Source of the DNA: CAYWXK01 sp964462515
GTDB lineage: Bacteria; Planctomycetota; Phycisphaerae; Sedimentisphaerales; Anaerobacaceae
Length of the DNA stretch: 12,085 nt
Direction: 5' to 3'
Assembly: GCA_964462515.1 (NCBI GenBank)
Contig: CAYWXK010000077.1
Coordinates: forward strand, 1-12,085
The notes beneath the pieces are model-generated. The model was not told the DNA's origin, did not search any database, and saw only the letters and a list, made by a program, of their open reading frames with translations. Positions 1 to 8,927 of this stretch are shown here, one piece after another (the stretch's first letter is position 1; the number at the start of each line of letters is the position of its first letter). The position numbers and the translations under genes are program-made.

Positions 1-1
1 T

Positions 2-970
2 TTTGGTCGCCGTGATTTTTTGAAAAAGTCGATTGTCGGTTCTGCAGGCGCAACATTGGGTTTGCACCTCGGCAATAAGGTTCTTGCAGCGGAAGATAAG
101 AATGTTGAGAAGGCGAGCGGAAAGAGCCCGGATGATAAGGGATTGCCCGTGGGTAAGATTGGCAATCTTAAAATCAGCAGACTTATCAGCGGCGGGAATT
201 TAATCAGCGGATGGGCGCATTCGAGGGATTTAAGATACGTGCATAATCTGATGAGGCAATACAACTCTGACGAGAAGGTTATGGACACGCTCCAATTGTG
301 TGAGGAACAGGGCATCAATACCATCATAGCAGACCCGAGCGAGAGGCCTTTAAGGATTCTGCCGAAATACTGGAAGGAGCGAGGCGGCAAGATACAATGG
401 ATTGCAGAGGGACATCCGAAGTTAGAGGATGTAAAGACCAATCTCAAAAGGTCGATTGATACCGGCGCTGCCGCGATTTATATGCAGGGCGTCATCGGGG
501 ACAGGTGGCTTAGAGAAGGACATCTGGATAAACTTGCTGAGGCCCTGGAATTTATAAAAGAAAATAAGATACCCGCGGGCATTGGGGCACACGAGCTGGA
601 AGTTATTGTTGCGACAGAAGCGGCTGGATTGAAGCCCGATTTTTACGTGAAGACCCTGCATCACAGTAGTTACTGGTCGTCCAAACGGCCAGACCAAAAC
701 TTCAATGTCATTGACAATCCTTCGGACAATTACTGGTGCGTTGAGCCGGAAAAAACCATCGAGTTTATGAAGACCGTAGAGAAACCGTGGATTGCTTTTA
801 AGGTTCTGGCGGCAGGAGGCATCGAGCCAAGCAGCGGTTTTAAGTATGCCTTCGAGGGCGGGGCTGATTTTATCTGTGTCGGGATGTTCGACTTTCAGGT
901 TATTGAGGATGCCATTATCGCAAAGGATATTCTCTCAAAATTACAGAGGGAGCGACCGTGGAGGGCGTAA
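2..970 (+). CDS. Tat-exported (beta/alpha)-barrel-like protein, 5'-partial, function unknown
   Basis: The reading frame is open from the window edge, so the true start lies upstream. The first in-frame TTG (20) is probably not the start, because the codons just before it read GRRDFLKK, a classical twin-arginine export motif (RR at 8-13). A short hydrophobic stretch (IVGSAGATLGL) and a likely cleavage region near VLAAED follow. The mature part looks like a (beta/alpha) barrel distantly reminiscent of aldo/keto reductases: an N-terminal segment KIGNLKISRLISGGN, then EEQGINTIIAD, then alternating strands and helices ending with the barrel-like ADFICVGMFDF. I see no clear catalytic tetrad or cofactor motif, so no reaction is assigned. 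Similar Tat-tagged proteins of unknown role occur in planctomycetes (from memory). It ends 62 bp before ispD. Export through Tat suggests it folds, possibly with a cofactor, before leaving the cytoplasm. Confidence 0.8.
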   Translation, partial: FGRRDFLKKSIVGSAGATLGLHLGNKVLAAEDKNVEKASGKSPDDKGLPVGKIGNLKISRLISGGNLISGWAHSRDLRYVHNLMRQYNSDEKVMDTLQLCEEQGINTIIADPSERPLRILPKYWKERGGKIQWIAEGHPKLEDVKTNLKRSIDTGAAAIYMQGVIGDRWLREGHLDKLAEALEFIKENKIPAGIGAHELEVIVATEAAGLKPDFYVKTLHHSSYWSSKRPDQNFNVIDNPSDNYWCVEPEKTIEFMKTVEKPWIAFKVLAAGGIEPSSGFKYAFEGGADFICVGMFDFQVIEDAIIAKDILSKLQRERPWRA

Positions 971-1032
971 GTTCGTTCCGGCGGCGATGTAATTATTCTG
1001 AATGATGGTTGAAAGTATTAGGAGTATTTTCT

Positions 1033-1773
1033 GTGCCAGGCAATGTTGGAGTGATTATCTGTGCGGCTGGGCCTGCAAGCCGGTTCGGCGGAAAGAGAAA
1101 AAAACAATTTGTCGATGTGGGCGGGCGGGCGGTGTTTATGCGCAGCGTGGAAGTGTTTTCAAATCGCGATGACGCAAAACAAATACTGATGGGCATCGCC
1201 CAGGAGGACGAAGAGATTGTCAACGTCAAATGGGGGCCTAATCTAAAATTTTTCAACGTAAAGCTGTTCTTCGGAGGTTATGAGCGATTCGACACGATTC
1301 GTAAGGGACTTGCTCTTATTAGAGATGACATCGACCTTATCGCCGTGCACGATGCCTCGCGGTGCTGCATAACGGCCCAGCTAATAGACAGGATTATTGC
1401 TGCTGCAGCTAAAAGCGGAGCGGCGATTCCAGCCTGCTCCGTTTCGGCAACTATAAAAGAGGTAAAGGATAATACGATAATTAAGACTGTTGAGAGGTCT
1501 AATCTTTATGAGGCACAGACGCCGCAAATTTTTGAGGCGAAACTGCTCAAAAAAGCATACGAAAATCTAAAAAATTTAGATGAGAGTAAAATCAGCGATG
1601 ATTCGCAATTAGTCGAGGCGTTGGGACATAAAGTAACGATTGTGGAGTCGGACTCTTCAAATATCAAGATTACGCGGCAAAGTGACATCGCAATTGCAGA
1701 GGCCATCATTAAATCCCGTCCAGAACCCAAACGGGAAGGTTACATCGGTCCTTACGCTGAGGCACAGTGGTAA
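1033..1773 (+). CDS. ispD: 2-C-methyl-D-erythritol 4-phosphate cytidylyltransferase
   Basis: This cytoplasmic enzyme joins CTP and MEP to give CDP-ME in the non-mevalonate isoprenoid pathway. I chose GTG 1033 because AGGAG at 1020-1024 sits 8 bases upstream; an in-frame TTG at 1009 would add 8 residues but has no comparable site. The product is about 246 residues, slightly long for the family (about 230). Visible family motifs in order are the nucleotide loop VIICAAGPASRFGGKRKKQF, AVHDASRCC (usually VHDAARP), SATIKEV, ERSNLYEAQTPQIF, SDDSQLVEALGHKV and SNIKITRQSDIAIAE. The loop is slightly unusual: the second Gly of AAGxGxR is Ala, and the usual PKQ is KKQ, but the Arg and Lys that contact CTP are kept. 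A tail of about 18 residues, rich in Pro, Arg and Lys and ending EAQW, extends past the normal end. The gene stands alone, without ispF beside it. Confidence 0.93.
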   Translation: MPGNVGVIICAAGPASRFGGKRKKQFVDVGGRAVFMRSVEVFSNRDDAKQILMGIAQEDEEIVNVKWGPNLKFFNVKLFFGGYERFDTIRKGLALIRDDIDLIAVHDASRCCITAQLIDRIIAAAAKSGAAIPACSVSATIKEVKDNTIIKTVERSNLYEAQTPQIFEAKLLKKAYENLKNLDESKISDDSQLVEALGHKVTIVESDSSNIKITRQSDIAIAEAIIKSRPEPKREGYIGPYAEAQW

Positions 1774-1837
1774 TAGGTTTTTAACCCATAGAGGACACGC
1801 CTGCAAAGGGCGTTAGGTTTCCAGCCCCCAAAAAAAT

Positions 1838-1866
1838 TTGATTAGCGGGCTTATAAGCGGTATAAT
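1838..1866 (+). promoter_or_regulatory. sigma70-like promoter upstream of the secreted peptidase gene
   Basis: A TTGATT -35 box (1838-1843), a 17-base spacer and a perfect TATAAT -10 box (1861-1866) lie in the 146-bp gap after ispD. The expected start of transcription is near 1873, giving a leader of about 47 bases before the GTG at 1920. This is the best promoter match in the window. It implies that the peptidase gene is transcribed separately from ispD. Confidence 0.65.
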
Positions 1867-1872
1867 TTTGTT

Positions 1873-1920
1873 ATGACAATTTTGGAGGCAGGATTTTTGG
1901 TTCGATTGGAAGGTAATTAG
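1873..1920 (+). CDS. possible 15-codon leader ORF overlapping the peptidase start
   Basis: An ATG falls almost exactly where transcription from the TATAAT promoter should begin. It opens a 15-codon frame (MTILEAGFLVRLEGN) whose TAG stop at 1918-1920 shares one base with the GTG start at 1920 (TAGTG). If used, it would be read as a leaderless message and could couple translation to the peptidase. The AAGG-type site of the downstream gene (1908-1913) lies inside it. So short an ORF can easily arise by chance, and no homology is known to me. Confidence 0.2.
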   Translation: MTILEAGFLVRLEGN

Positions 1921-3941
1921 TGAAATTACATAGTTGTAGGAAAACAAGAGCCATTTTCAGGGTTCTTTTCGGTCTGGTGCTTATTATCGCCAAACCTGTG
2001 TGGGCTTTCACGCAAGATATTTCACCTGTTTTTCAAACTTATCAGGAGCCATCGGCTTTGGCAGGGCTGGACCAGGTAGTTGTAGTGGGCGAGGCGGTGG
2101 AGTTTTTTGGGACTGGCTCATCCCCGGATGACCCGATTATCGAATATGCCTGGGATTTCCAGTCCGATGGTGTGCAGGATTTTGTCTCCACACAAACGGG
2201 GTTCACGACATATCAATTCAGCTTGCCAGGTGATTATCAATGCGTGCTGACGGTAAAAGACTCCGCAGGGCGGATTGCGAAGGACAGCCGGCGAATTATA
2301 GTTGTTACAAAAAAAGTTGCACCTGATGCTGCCAAGCAGATGCTGTATCCTTCCGCTCCTGTTTTAAGTAACCCTCCGGATGGAGTAAAGCGCTGGTATG
2401 CGGTTATGCTCAGCGGTAGTTATGAGGAGCGTTTTTGGACTGATGTGAAACTGGCATACGATATGCTAATAAACGGCTATGGTTTTTTGCCGGCGGATGT
2501 GTATCTATTGAATAGTAACGGCACAGACCCCAGCGGCGGTAATCCGGACTGGATGATTGACTATTCAGCCGTGTATGCCAACATCCAGAAGGTCTTCAAT
2601 GAGCTTGCCACCAGGGTTGACGGAGATGACGAGGTATTCATCTGGATTACCGGCCACGGCTATGGCTACAATGGTCCTTTAAGCGAGGGCGGGAAGTATT
2701 ATGGCTACTGTAGCGGCAGAATATCGGTTGACCCGGGAGATGAGCCGGACTTTCTGGAGAGCGATTTTAAGCTGCGAAGTCTTTTCACAGGCGGCGACTA
2801 CCGCTGTAATCACGGGATGAACGTATGGAAGGTCCGCAAACAGTATTCTTCGGGCAGCAAGACCGAGTTCTACCGTAATAAGTTTGTTTCGACCCTCGAC
2901 AACGTATATATTGAAGACCCCAACACTACAGTCTCCGACAGTGATATCTACATCGAGCGTCTTGTGGACTATGCTCTGGGTGATACCAACCGCGATGGGT
3001 ATATTGACACCAGCACAGGCGAGGTCTATGACTTCGATGGTGACGGTCGCCAGCCGTATAATCCCGGCACAGACGAATTTGACGAAGACGATTGGGGAGC
3101 GGTGGATAAATTGGAGGACAACTACAATAATGCCCCCTGTATGCTGCCGGAAGGCGGTTATCCTTGGCAACTTTTTGATGAGGGTTTGAAGGGCAAGATA
3201 TGTATCGACCTCGGCTACACTGGCGGTGAGCCGGAAGTTGATGGCCGTGACGAGGACAACGCCGGGCTTTTCGACTGGATGGACGTCAACGGTGACGGCG
3301 ACACAAATGATATTGTCAGCGTGGATGAGTCAATACAGCTTGCTATGGGGGATATTTACGATGACCAGCTCGCTGACCTTGTGAATCAATTATCTGCTGC
3401 CAAAATTACAGTTGTTGCTCTGCCGTGTTTCTCAGGCGGCTTGGTGGAGGACCTTACCTCACCCACTCGCGTTATTTGCACCGCTACGATAGAAGAAGCG
3501 GTCTCGTGGGGAAACCTGTTCATTCGCAACTTTGTAGCCGCACTTCACGGACGAAACGAATACGGTGCTATCGTCAACGCTGATACAAATCAAAATGGTT
3601 TTATCAGTATGCTCGAAGCGTTCAACTACGCGGCCAAGAATGACTACTACGATGAAATCCCTCAATACGATGATAATGCTGACGGAGTTTCACATGCAGA
3701 GCCGGTGCCGGCAGAAGGAGATGGGACGCTGGGCTGTCAAACACACCTGGTCGAATTAATTGTCGGTGACTTCGACGGCGATAGTGATGTGGACTTTGTT
3801 GACTATATCAAACTGACTGAACGCTGGCTGAAAACCGGCTGCGGTGGCTGCAGCGGAGCCGACCTTACCTGCGATGGGAATGTGGACCTGTTTGACTTGC
3901 AGGAATTTACCGACAACTGGCTGGCAGGCATCGATAATTGA
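1920..3941 (+). CDS. secreted clan-CD (caspase/C13-like) cysteine peptidase with PKD and dockerin-like domains
   Basis: The GTG start is preceded by GGAAGG (1908-1913). Residues 1-29 form a signal peptide (basic start, FRVLFGLVLIIA core, WAF end). Residues about 42-131 are a PKD domain (YAWDFQSDG, GDYQCVLTVKDSAG). A caspase-fold peptidase follows from about 158: the strand RWYAVMLSG, then FIWITGHGYG with probable catalytic His246, and VVALPCFSGG with probable catalytic Cys503. The His-Cys distance, about 257 residues, is far longer than in caspases and is filled by an acidic insert with calcium-type loops (DTNRDGYID at 355, DFDGDG at 371, DVNGDGDTND at 455). An EF-hand-like loop, DTNQNGFISMLE, lies at 555-566. 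The end (about 616-670) has two dockerin-like repeats, DFDGDSDVD...WL and DLTCDGNVD...WL. Peptidase activity is inferred from the His and Cys motifs; the substrate is unknown. Dockerin-like ends in such genomes are thought to mediate attachment or protein-protein contacts, not necessarily a cellulosome. Confidence 0.85.
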   Translation: MKLHSCRKTRAIFRVLFGLVLIIAKPVWAFTQDISPVFQTYQEPSALAGLDQVVVVGEAVEFFGTGSSPDDPIIEYAWDFQSDGVQDFVSTQTGFTTYQFSLPGDYQCVLTVKDSAGRIAKDSRRIIVVTKKVAPDAAKQMLYPSAPVLSNPPDGVKRWYAVMLSGSYEERFWTDVKLAYDMLINGYGFLPADVYLLNSNGTDPSGGNPDWMIDYSAVYANIQKVFNELATRVDGDDEVFIWITGHGYGYNGPLSEGGKYYGYCSGRISVDPGDEPDFLESDFKLRSLFTGGDYRCNHGMNVWKVRKQYSSGSKTEFYRNKFVSTLDNVYIEDPNTTVSDSDIYIERLVDYALGDTNRDGYIDTSTGEVYDFDGDGRQPYNPGTDEFDEDDWGAVDKLEDNYNNAPCMLPEGGYPWQLFDEGLKGKICIDLGYTGGEPEVDGRDEDNAGLFDWMDVNGDGDTNDIVSVDESIQLAMGDIYDDQLADLVNQLSAAKITVVALPCFSGGLVEDLTSPTRVICTATIEEAVSWGNLFIRNFVAALHGRNEYGAIVNADTNQNGFISMLEAFNYAAKNDYYDEIPQYDDNADGVSHAEPVPAEGDGTLGCQTHLVELIVGDFDGDSDVDFVDYIKLTERWLKTGCGGCSGADLTCDGNVDLFDLQEFTDNWLAGIDN

Positions 3942-3967
3942 TAATTGATTATTGACTATTGATTATT
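3933..3967. repeat. five-unit heptanucleotide tandem repeat across the peptidase stop codon
   Basis: Five contiguous 7-base units follow the consensus GAYWATT (units start at 3933, 3940, 3947, 3954 and 3961). The TGA stop of the peptidase gene (3939-3941) is formed within the array, so the last two codons (Asp-Asn) are repeat-derived. Units 1 and 2 are identical, and units 3 and 5 are identical. The array resembles the short tandemly repeated heptamers described in cyanobacteria in form, not in sequence. Confidence 0.8.
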
Positions 3968-4090
3968 TTTTCTGCGAGGTTCTGCCGAAGGTGGATATCC
4001 GATTTTGCAGGAATTACAATTGCCAAAGGGCTGTGGGTTGTGGTGTAGTAATAGAGACTTGCAGCCTTTTTTCTTTTCCTTGCCCCCTTT

Positions 4091-4119
4091 TTGTGTTAAA
4101 CTGTCTGCGTTCTTATGAA
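4091..4119 (+). promoter_or_regulatory. weak promoter candidate for the murC cluster
   Basis: TTGTGT (4091-4096), a 17-base spacer and TATGAA (4114-4119) give a modest sigma70-like match just ahead of murC. The gap 3942-4145 holds the end of the heptad array, pyrimidine-rich sequence and this candidate, and no better promoter is visible in it. Transcription from here would leave a leader of only about 20 bases before the ATG at 4146, but would accommodate it. Confidence 0.25.
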
Positions 4120-4145
4120 AAAAATGTGTGCGTAGAAAGGATGCT

Positions 4146-5687
<1,542 letters not shown>

Positions 5688-6533
5688 AACCAGCTATCCG
5701 CTGGCCAAACGAACCTGGTATGGTCTTGGTGGGCCGGTTGACTATTTTATCAGGCCAAAGACGGTCGAGGAGCTCAAAAAAGTAGTCCGTCGGTGCAATG
5801 AAAACCAAATTCCTATTTACGTAATGGGGCTGGGCTCGAATCTGTTGATTAGCGACGAGGGCCTGCGAGGTGCGGTGATAAAGCTCGAAAGCCAGCAATT
5901 TGCGCAGATACATTTTAACGGCGAGCAGATTACAGCGTGGGCGGGAACAGAACTGAGTAAACTGGTTCTGACCTGCGTGCAAAAAGGGCTGTCCGGCCTT
6001 GAGGCCCTTACCGGCATACCGGGTTCGGTGGGCGGGGCGGTGAAAATGAACGCCGGCGGACACTTCGGCGATTTTGGTAGAGCTATAGAAGCGGTTACGC
6101 TAATGGACAAGTGGGGCAATGTTTTTGAAAAGCGCAAGCCCGAGCTTGCATTTGATTACCGCAGCACCAATATCGCTGCGAAATTCATCCTGAACGCTCA
6201 GTGTGAGCTAAGTGAGAGTGACCCTGAGCAAATTATGAAAACGGTCAAAGAAGTCTGGATTTATAAGAAGAATAACCAGCCATTAAACACAAGGAATGCC
6301 GGATGTATATTCAAAAATCCGCCCAACGCAGCAGCAGGAGCTTTGATTGATAGAACAGGGCTGAAAGGAACGCAAATCGGCGGGGCCTTCATCAGCGAAA
6401 AGCACGCCAATTTCATAATCGCTAAAAAGGGATGTAAGAGCGACGATGTAAGAAAATTGATAGATAAAGTCAGACAAACCGTCAAAGAAAAATCCGGCAT
6501 AGAGCTGGAGCTTGAGATTGAAATCTGGGGTTA

Positions 6534-6613
6534 AGTGAGTGGTGAGTTGGTGAGTCGTGAGTGGTGAGTAGTTAATTAACTATTTAACCATTTAACCAAT
6601 CACCAATTAACCA
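6534..6613. repeat. heptanucleotide-type tandem repeats between murB and ddl
   Basis: The first half (6534-6569) holds five units close to GGTGAGT: 6534-6540 (AGTGAGT), 6541-6547, 6549-6555, 6556-6562 (CGTGAGT) and 6563-6569. One extra base at 6548 breaks the phase. The second half (about 6570-6613) changes to units like TTAACCA, with a 7- or 8-base period and one ATCACCA unit. TTGGTGA (6548-6554) and TCACCAA (6600-6606) are inverse complements, so the two halves could pair weakly. The array begins on the last base of the murB stop and fills most of the 96-base gap to ddl. Confidence 0.75.
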
Positions 6614-6630
6614 GATACATTAAATTGAAA

Positions 6631-7596
6631 ATGGTAAATAATAAATTAAAAGTAGCCGTCCTTATGGGCGGTATCGGGCAAGAGCGTGACATCAGTATTC
6701 AAAGCGGCACGTCTGTTGCGGGGGCGCTGGAAAAAGCGGGCCTGAATGTTGTAACCGCTGATATTCGGCCGGATAGTCTCGGCATACTGGATGATGAAAG
6801 TATCGATGTGTTTTTTATCGCGATGCATGGCGAATTCGGCGAGGACGGGCAGCTTCAACAGATGCTTGAGGATAAATCCCTTGTGTACACAGGCAGCGGG
6901 CCCCAAGCATGCAAATTAGCATTTGATAAAATGGCAAGCAAAAAGCTCTTCGCTCAAGCCGGCGTGGCTACTGCGGCGGCAGTTGAGTTCAATTCTAATA
7001 CTGATATCAGGCAGCTTGAAAAACAATTGATAGAGCTTGGGGATAAGTATGTGATAAAACCTGTAAGGCAGGGCAGCAGCATCGGTATAACTATCGTATC
7101 AGGCTGGCAGGAAGCTGTTACTGTTGCTGGTAACACATTGAGCCGGTTTGGCGATTGTATGATTGAAAAATTTGTGCCGGGGCAAGAAGTAACGGTTGGT
7201 ATTTTGTGCGGTCAGGCTCTGCCTATCATTGAGATTCGGCCTAAAACCAGCTTTTATAATTATCAGGCAAAATACCTGGATGAGCGAACGGAGTTTCTTT
7301 TCGATACAATTGAATCGCCTGCGGTGGCGGCTAATGTTCAAGCGGCAGCAGTTACTTGTTTTGATGCGCTGGGAGGTCGGCACTTTGCGAGGGCAGACTT
7401 CATCCTCGATGATGACGGAATCCTCTATGCCCTTGAGGTTAATACCATCCCTGGTTTTACGACCCACTCACTTTTGCCGAAGGCGGCGGCGAAGACAGGA
7501 CTTTCGATGAGCGACTTGTGTGTAAAGATTGTTGAAGCAGCGTTGGAGGACAGCAGCCGGAAAGCTGTCGCAAATCGGGGATGCGCAATAAAATAA
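6631..7596 (+). CDS. ddl: D-alanine--D-alanine ligase
   Basis: This ATP-grasp enzyme makes D-Ala-D-Ala for the peptidoglycan stem. The ATG at 6631 gives 321 residues; a TTG at 6625 would add two. No purine-rich ribosome site precedes either, because the gap is filled by repeats. Motifs are GGIGQERDISIQSG (Glu18), HGEFGEDGQLQQMLE (66-80), YVIKPVRQGSSIG (Ser150), MIEKFVPGQEVTVG, FYNYQAKYLDE (Tyr215), RADF (Arg254, Asp256) and LEVNTIPGFTTHS (Glu269, Asn271). Glu, Ser and Tyr match the triad E15-S150-Y216 of E. coli DdlB. The Tyr in the omega loop indicates a normal D-Ala-D-Ala specificity, not the D-lactate type of VanA. It sits between murB and an ftsQ-like gene, the usual dcw order. Confidence 0.96.
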   Translation: MVNNKLKVAVLMGGIGQERDISIQSGTSVAGALEKAGLNVVTADIRPDSLGILDDESIDVFFIAMHGEFGEDGQLQQMLEDKSLVYTGSGPQACKLAFDKMASKKLFAQAGVATAAAVEFNSNTDIRQLEKQLIELGDKYVIKPVRQGSSIGITIVSGWQEAVTVAGNTLSRFGDCMIEKFVPGQEVTVGILCGQALPIIEIRPKTSFYNYQAKYLDERTEFLFDTIESPAVAANVQAAAVTCFDALGGRHFARADFILDDDGILYALEVNTIPGFTTHSLLPKAAAKTGLSMSDLCVKIVEAALEDSSRKAVANRGCAIK

Positions 7597-7656
7597 AGCG
7601 GTAACTAAAATGACAGAAGAAGTGAAGCGGAGAGAATAATATTTGGGGTCAACAGA

Positions 7657-8538
7657 TTGAAGAGAGGGAGAAGCTTAAAATCAGGTTTAGATAGACCACA
7701 TTTGATGGGTGTTTTGAAAGTCGTAGGTGTGGTCTGTGTTTTTGCCGGTGCAGGAGTCGGCATTTTATTTCTCGATAAATACGTAAGAAGAACCGCCCCT
7801 GCCAGGCAAGAAGGTATTGTCATAGAATTGGTGGGTGTCCCTGCCTGGGTCAACGACCAGTTAAAAGATAAAGTTTATACAGCGGCGGGAGTTGATAGCG
7901 GCCGGTTGAAACTCGACGAGAATGCCGCTATAGCGGTGCAGCAGAATATTGCCGCATCGGTTGCGTGGCTGGATGATGTAAGGGTGCAGACGACTCACGA
8001 GGGGCTGCGGATTACAGGGCGATGGCGGAAACCTGTAGCATTAGTGAAATTCGGTCCTCGCAAATTTTATGTTGATGCCCGGCAGGTTGCGCTTGATTTT
8101 GTGCCGATTTCAAATCTGCCTATAGTTGAGGTGAAGGGGCTGTCCCAGGTAACAGGGATGCCACAGATGGGCGAAGTCTGGCAGCGTGACGACCTTGCTG
8201 CGGCTGTGGGTATATTGGTGCGGCTTGGCCAGATGGATGAGCTTGTAACACCCGATAAGCCGCTGCTACATGAAATTGACAGCATCGATGTAAGCAACTT
8301 TAATGGTAAAAAGAGCGCTCGGCTTCCACACATTGTCCTTTATTCAAAGGACGGCACCGAAATTATCTGGGGAGCCGAGATTGGCAACTGGGCGCAGCAT
8401 CTGGAGGCTACCGATGAGGAAAAACTGGCAAAACTTTACGGGTATTACAAGGAATACAGGTCGCTGCAAGGGGGTGCAAAATATATCAATTTGCGGGACC
8501 CGCAGGACAGGATTCCGCTGCCGGTCGATAAATATTAG
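7657..8538 (+). CDS. ftsQ: FtsQ/DivIB-like cell division protein
   Basis: This is a bitopic membrane protein of 293 residues. The short basic N-terminus is cytoplasmic, followed by one membrane helix at about residues 17-40 (LMGVLKVVGVVCVFAGAGVG) and a large outer domain. Right after the helix, IVIELVGVPAWVNDQLKDKVYTA up to WLDDVRVQTTHEGLRITGRWRKPVALV reads like a POTRA domain leading into the beta domain. The C-terminal YINLRDPQDRIPLP recalls the DLR segment of FtsQ. Overall similarity is weak, so the name rests on topology, length and position directly after ddl. The TTG start is preceded by GGGG at 7645-7648, the upstream frame is closed by TAA at 7606, and ATG at M17 would remove the basic N-terminus. 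FtsQ normally bridges FtsB/FtsL and early divisome proteins; here ftsA and ftsZ do not follow, as expected for planctomycetes that lack FtsZ. Confidence 0.75.
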   Translation: MKRGRSLKSGLDRPHLMGVLKVVGVVCVFAGAGVGILFLDKYVRRTAPARQEGIVIELVGVPAWVNDQLKDKVYTAAGVDSGRLKLDENAAIAVQQNIAASVAWLDDVRVQTTHEGLRITGRWRKPVALVKFGPRKFYVDARQVALDFVPISNLPIVEVKGLSQVTGMPQMGEVWQRDDLAAAVGILVRLGQMDELVTPDKPLLHEIDSIDVSNFNGKKSARLPHIVLYSKDGTEIIWGAEIGNWAQHLEATDEEKLAKLYGYYKEYRSLQGGAKYINLRDPQDRIPLPVDKY

Positions 8539-8770
8539 GTAGTTAGGAAACTATTACATTTTTCGTAAATTGCTCGTTTAAAAATAACGGATGAGATTGT
8601 TTCATCGGTCTTCTCATAGTAACCGCAGGCTAATATGTAGATTCTACCTGTGAACCCGGTGTGTTCCCATTCCACAATTAGAAAATGTAAAACTTGACAA
8701 ACTAAACAATTAGAGGTAGTAATAGAAATTACTGGCATAGGTTTTTTGCCCTAAGTCGCAAATTCTGTAT
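8539..8770. other. non-coding gap between ftsQ and tRNA-Val
   Basis: I see no convincing gene in these 232 bases. There are two mutually exclusive short stems: GATGA/TCATC (8590-8594 with 8602-8606) and ATGAGA/TCTCAT (8591-8596 with 8612-8617). There is also a small palindrome, GTAGATTCTAC (8637-8647). No typical terminator with a U-run follows ftsQ. A weak promoter for the tRNA is noted separately. Confidence 0.5.
8694..8722 (+). promoter_or_regulatory. candidate promoter of the tRNA-Val gene
   Basis: A consensus -35 box TTGACA (8694-8699) is followed after 17 bases by TAGTAA (8717-8722), which matches TATAAT at only three positions. The predicted start near 8729 lies about 40 bases before the tRNA, a reasonable distance. 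The strong -35 and weak -10 make this plausible but not certain. Confidence 0.4.
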
Positions 8771-8844
8771 GGGCGATTAGCTCAGTTGGTTAGAGCGCAC
8801 GGATCACACCCGTGAGGCCACTGGTTCGAATCCAGTATCGCCCA
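8771..8844 (+). tRNA. tRNA-Val (anticodon CAC)
   Basis: The 74-base gene folds by eye into a full cloverleaf. The acceptor stem is GGGCGAT/ATCGCCC, the D stem GCTC/GAGC, and the anticodon stem CACGG/CCGTG with loop ATCACAC. The T arm is ACTGG-TTCGAAT-CCAGT and the discriminator base is A. The anticodon CAC is at 8805-8807 and reads the Val codon GUG. The 3' CCA is not encoded, since ATTG follows, and must be added after transcription. The flanks show no duplicated tRNA end or integrase, so it is not obviously an integration site. Confidence 0.95.
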
Positions 8845-8870
8845 ATTGTTTTATAAGAAATCGTGCCCCC

Positions 8871-8927
8871 GTGACTCGTCGCTCGTGCCCCGGGCACGCG
8901 ACCCGGGTCACAATTAACGAGCGACGA
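8871..8927. repeat. composite inverted repeat between tRNA-Val and the E2-like gene
   Basis: An 11-bp perfect outer stem, TCGTCGCTCGT (8876-8886) with ACGAGCGACGA (8917-8927), encloses further palindromes. These are GTGCCC/GGGCAC (8885-8890 with 8892-8897) and ACCCGGGT (8901-8908). GTGAC (8871-8875) can also pair with GTCAC (8907-8911). The right arm ends two bases before the ATG of the next gene, so it covers the ribosome site. It may act as a tRNA-distal terminator, a translation-blocking structure or a dispersed repeat; there is no U-run. Confidence 0.75.

Noticed and set aside
2679..3170. 163-codon open frame on the minus strand
   Set aside because: It lies entirely opposite the peptidase gene, shows no family motifs, and its composition is a mirror of the Asp/Gly-rich coding strand.
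3933..3967. Possible CRISPR or IS-end reading of the heptad arrays
   Set aside because: The units are 7 bases with no spacers, no cas genes, no transposase and no terminal inverted repeats, so they are simple tandem repeats.
6631..7596. Possible vancomycin-resistance-type D-Ala-D-Lac ligase
   Set aside because: The omega loop has AKYLDE with Tyr215, the signature of ordinary D-Ala-D-Ala ligases, and no vanH or vanX neighbours are present.
7610..7639. Nine-codon ORF (MTEEVKRRE) between ddl and ftsQ
   Set aside because: It is too short to distinguish from chance and has no clear ribosome site or coupling to the ftsQ start.
8535..8738. 67-codon ORF on the minus strand in the ftsQ-tRNA gap
   Set aside because: There is no ribosome site, no homology that I recognise, and the tRNA promoter candidate falls within it.
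8771..8844. tRNA-Ile reading suggested by the GAT in GGATCACAC, or an integration site at the tRNA
   Set aside because: The 7-base loop is ATCACAC, so the anticodon is CAC (Val). No integrase, direct repeat of the tRNA end or phage gene is seen nearby.
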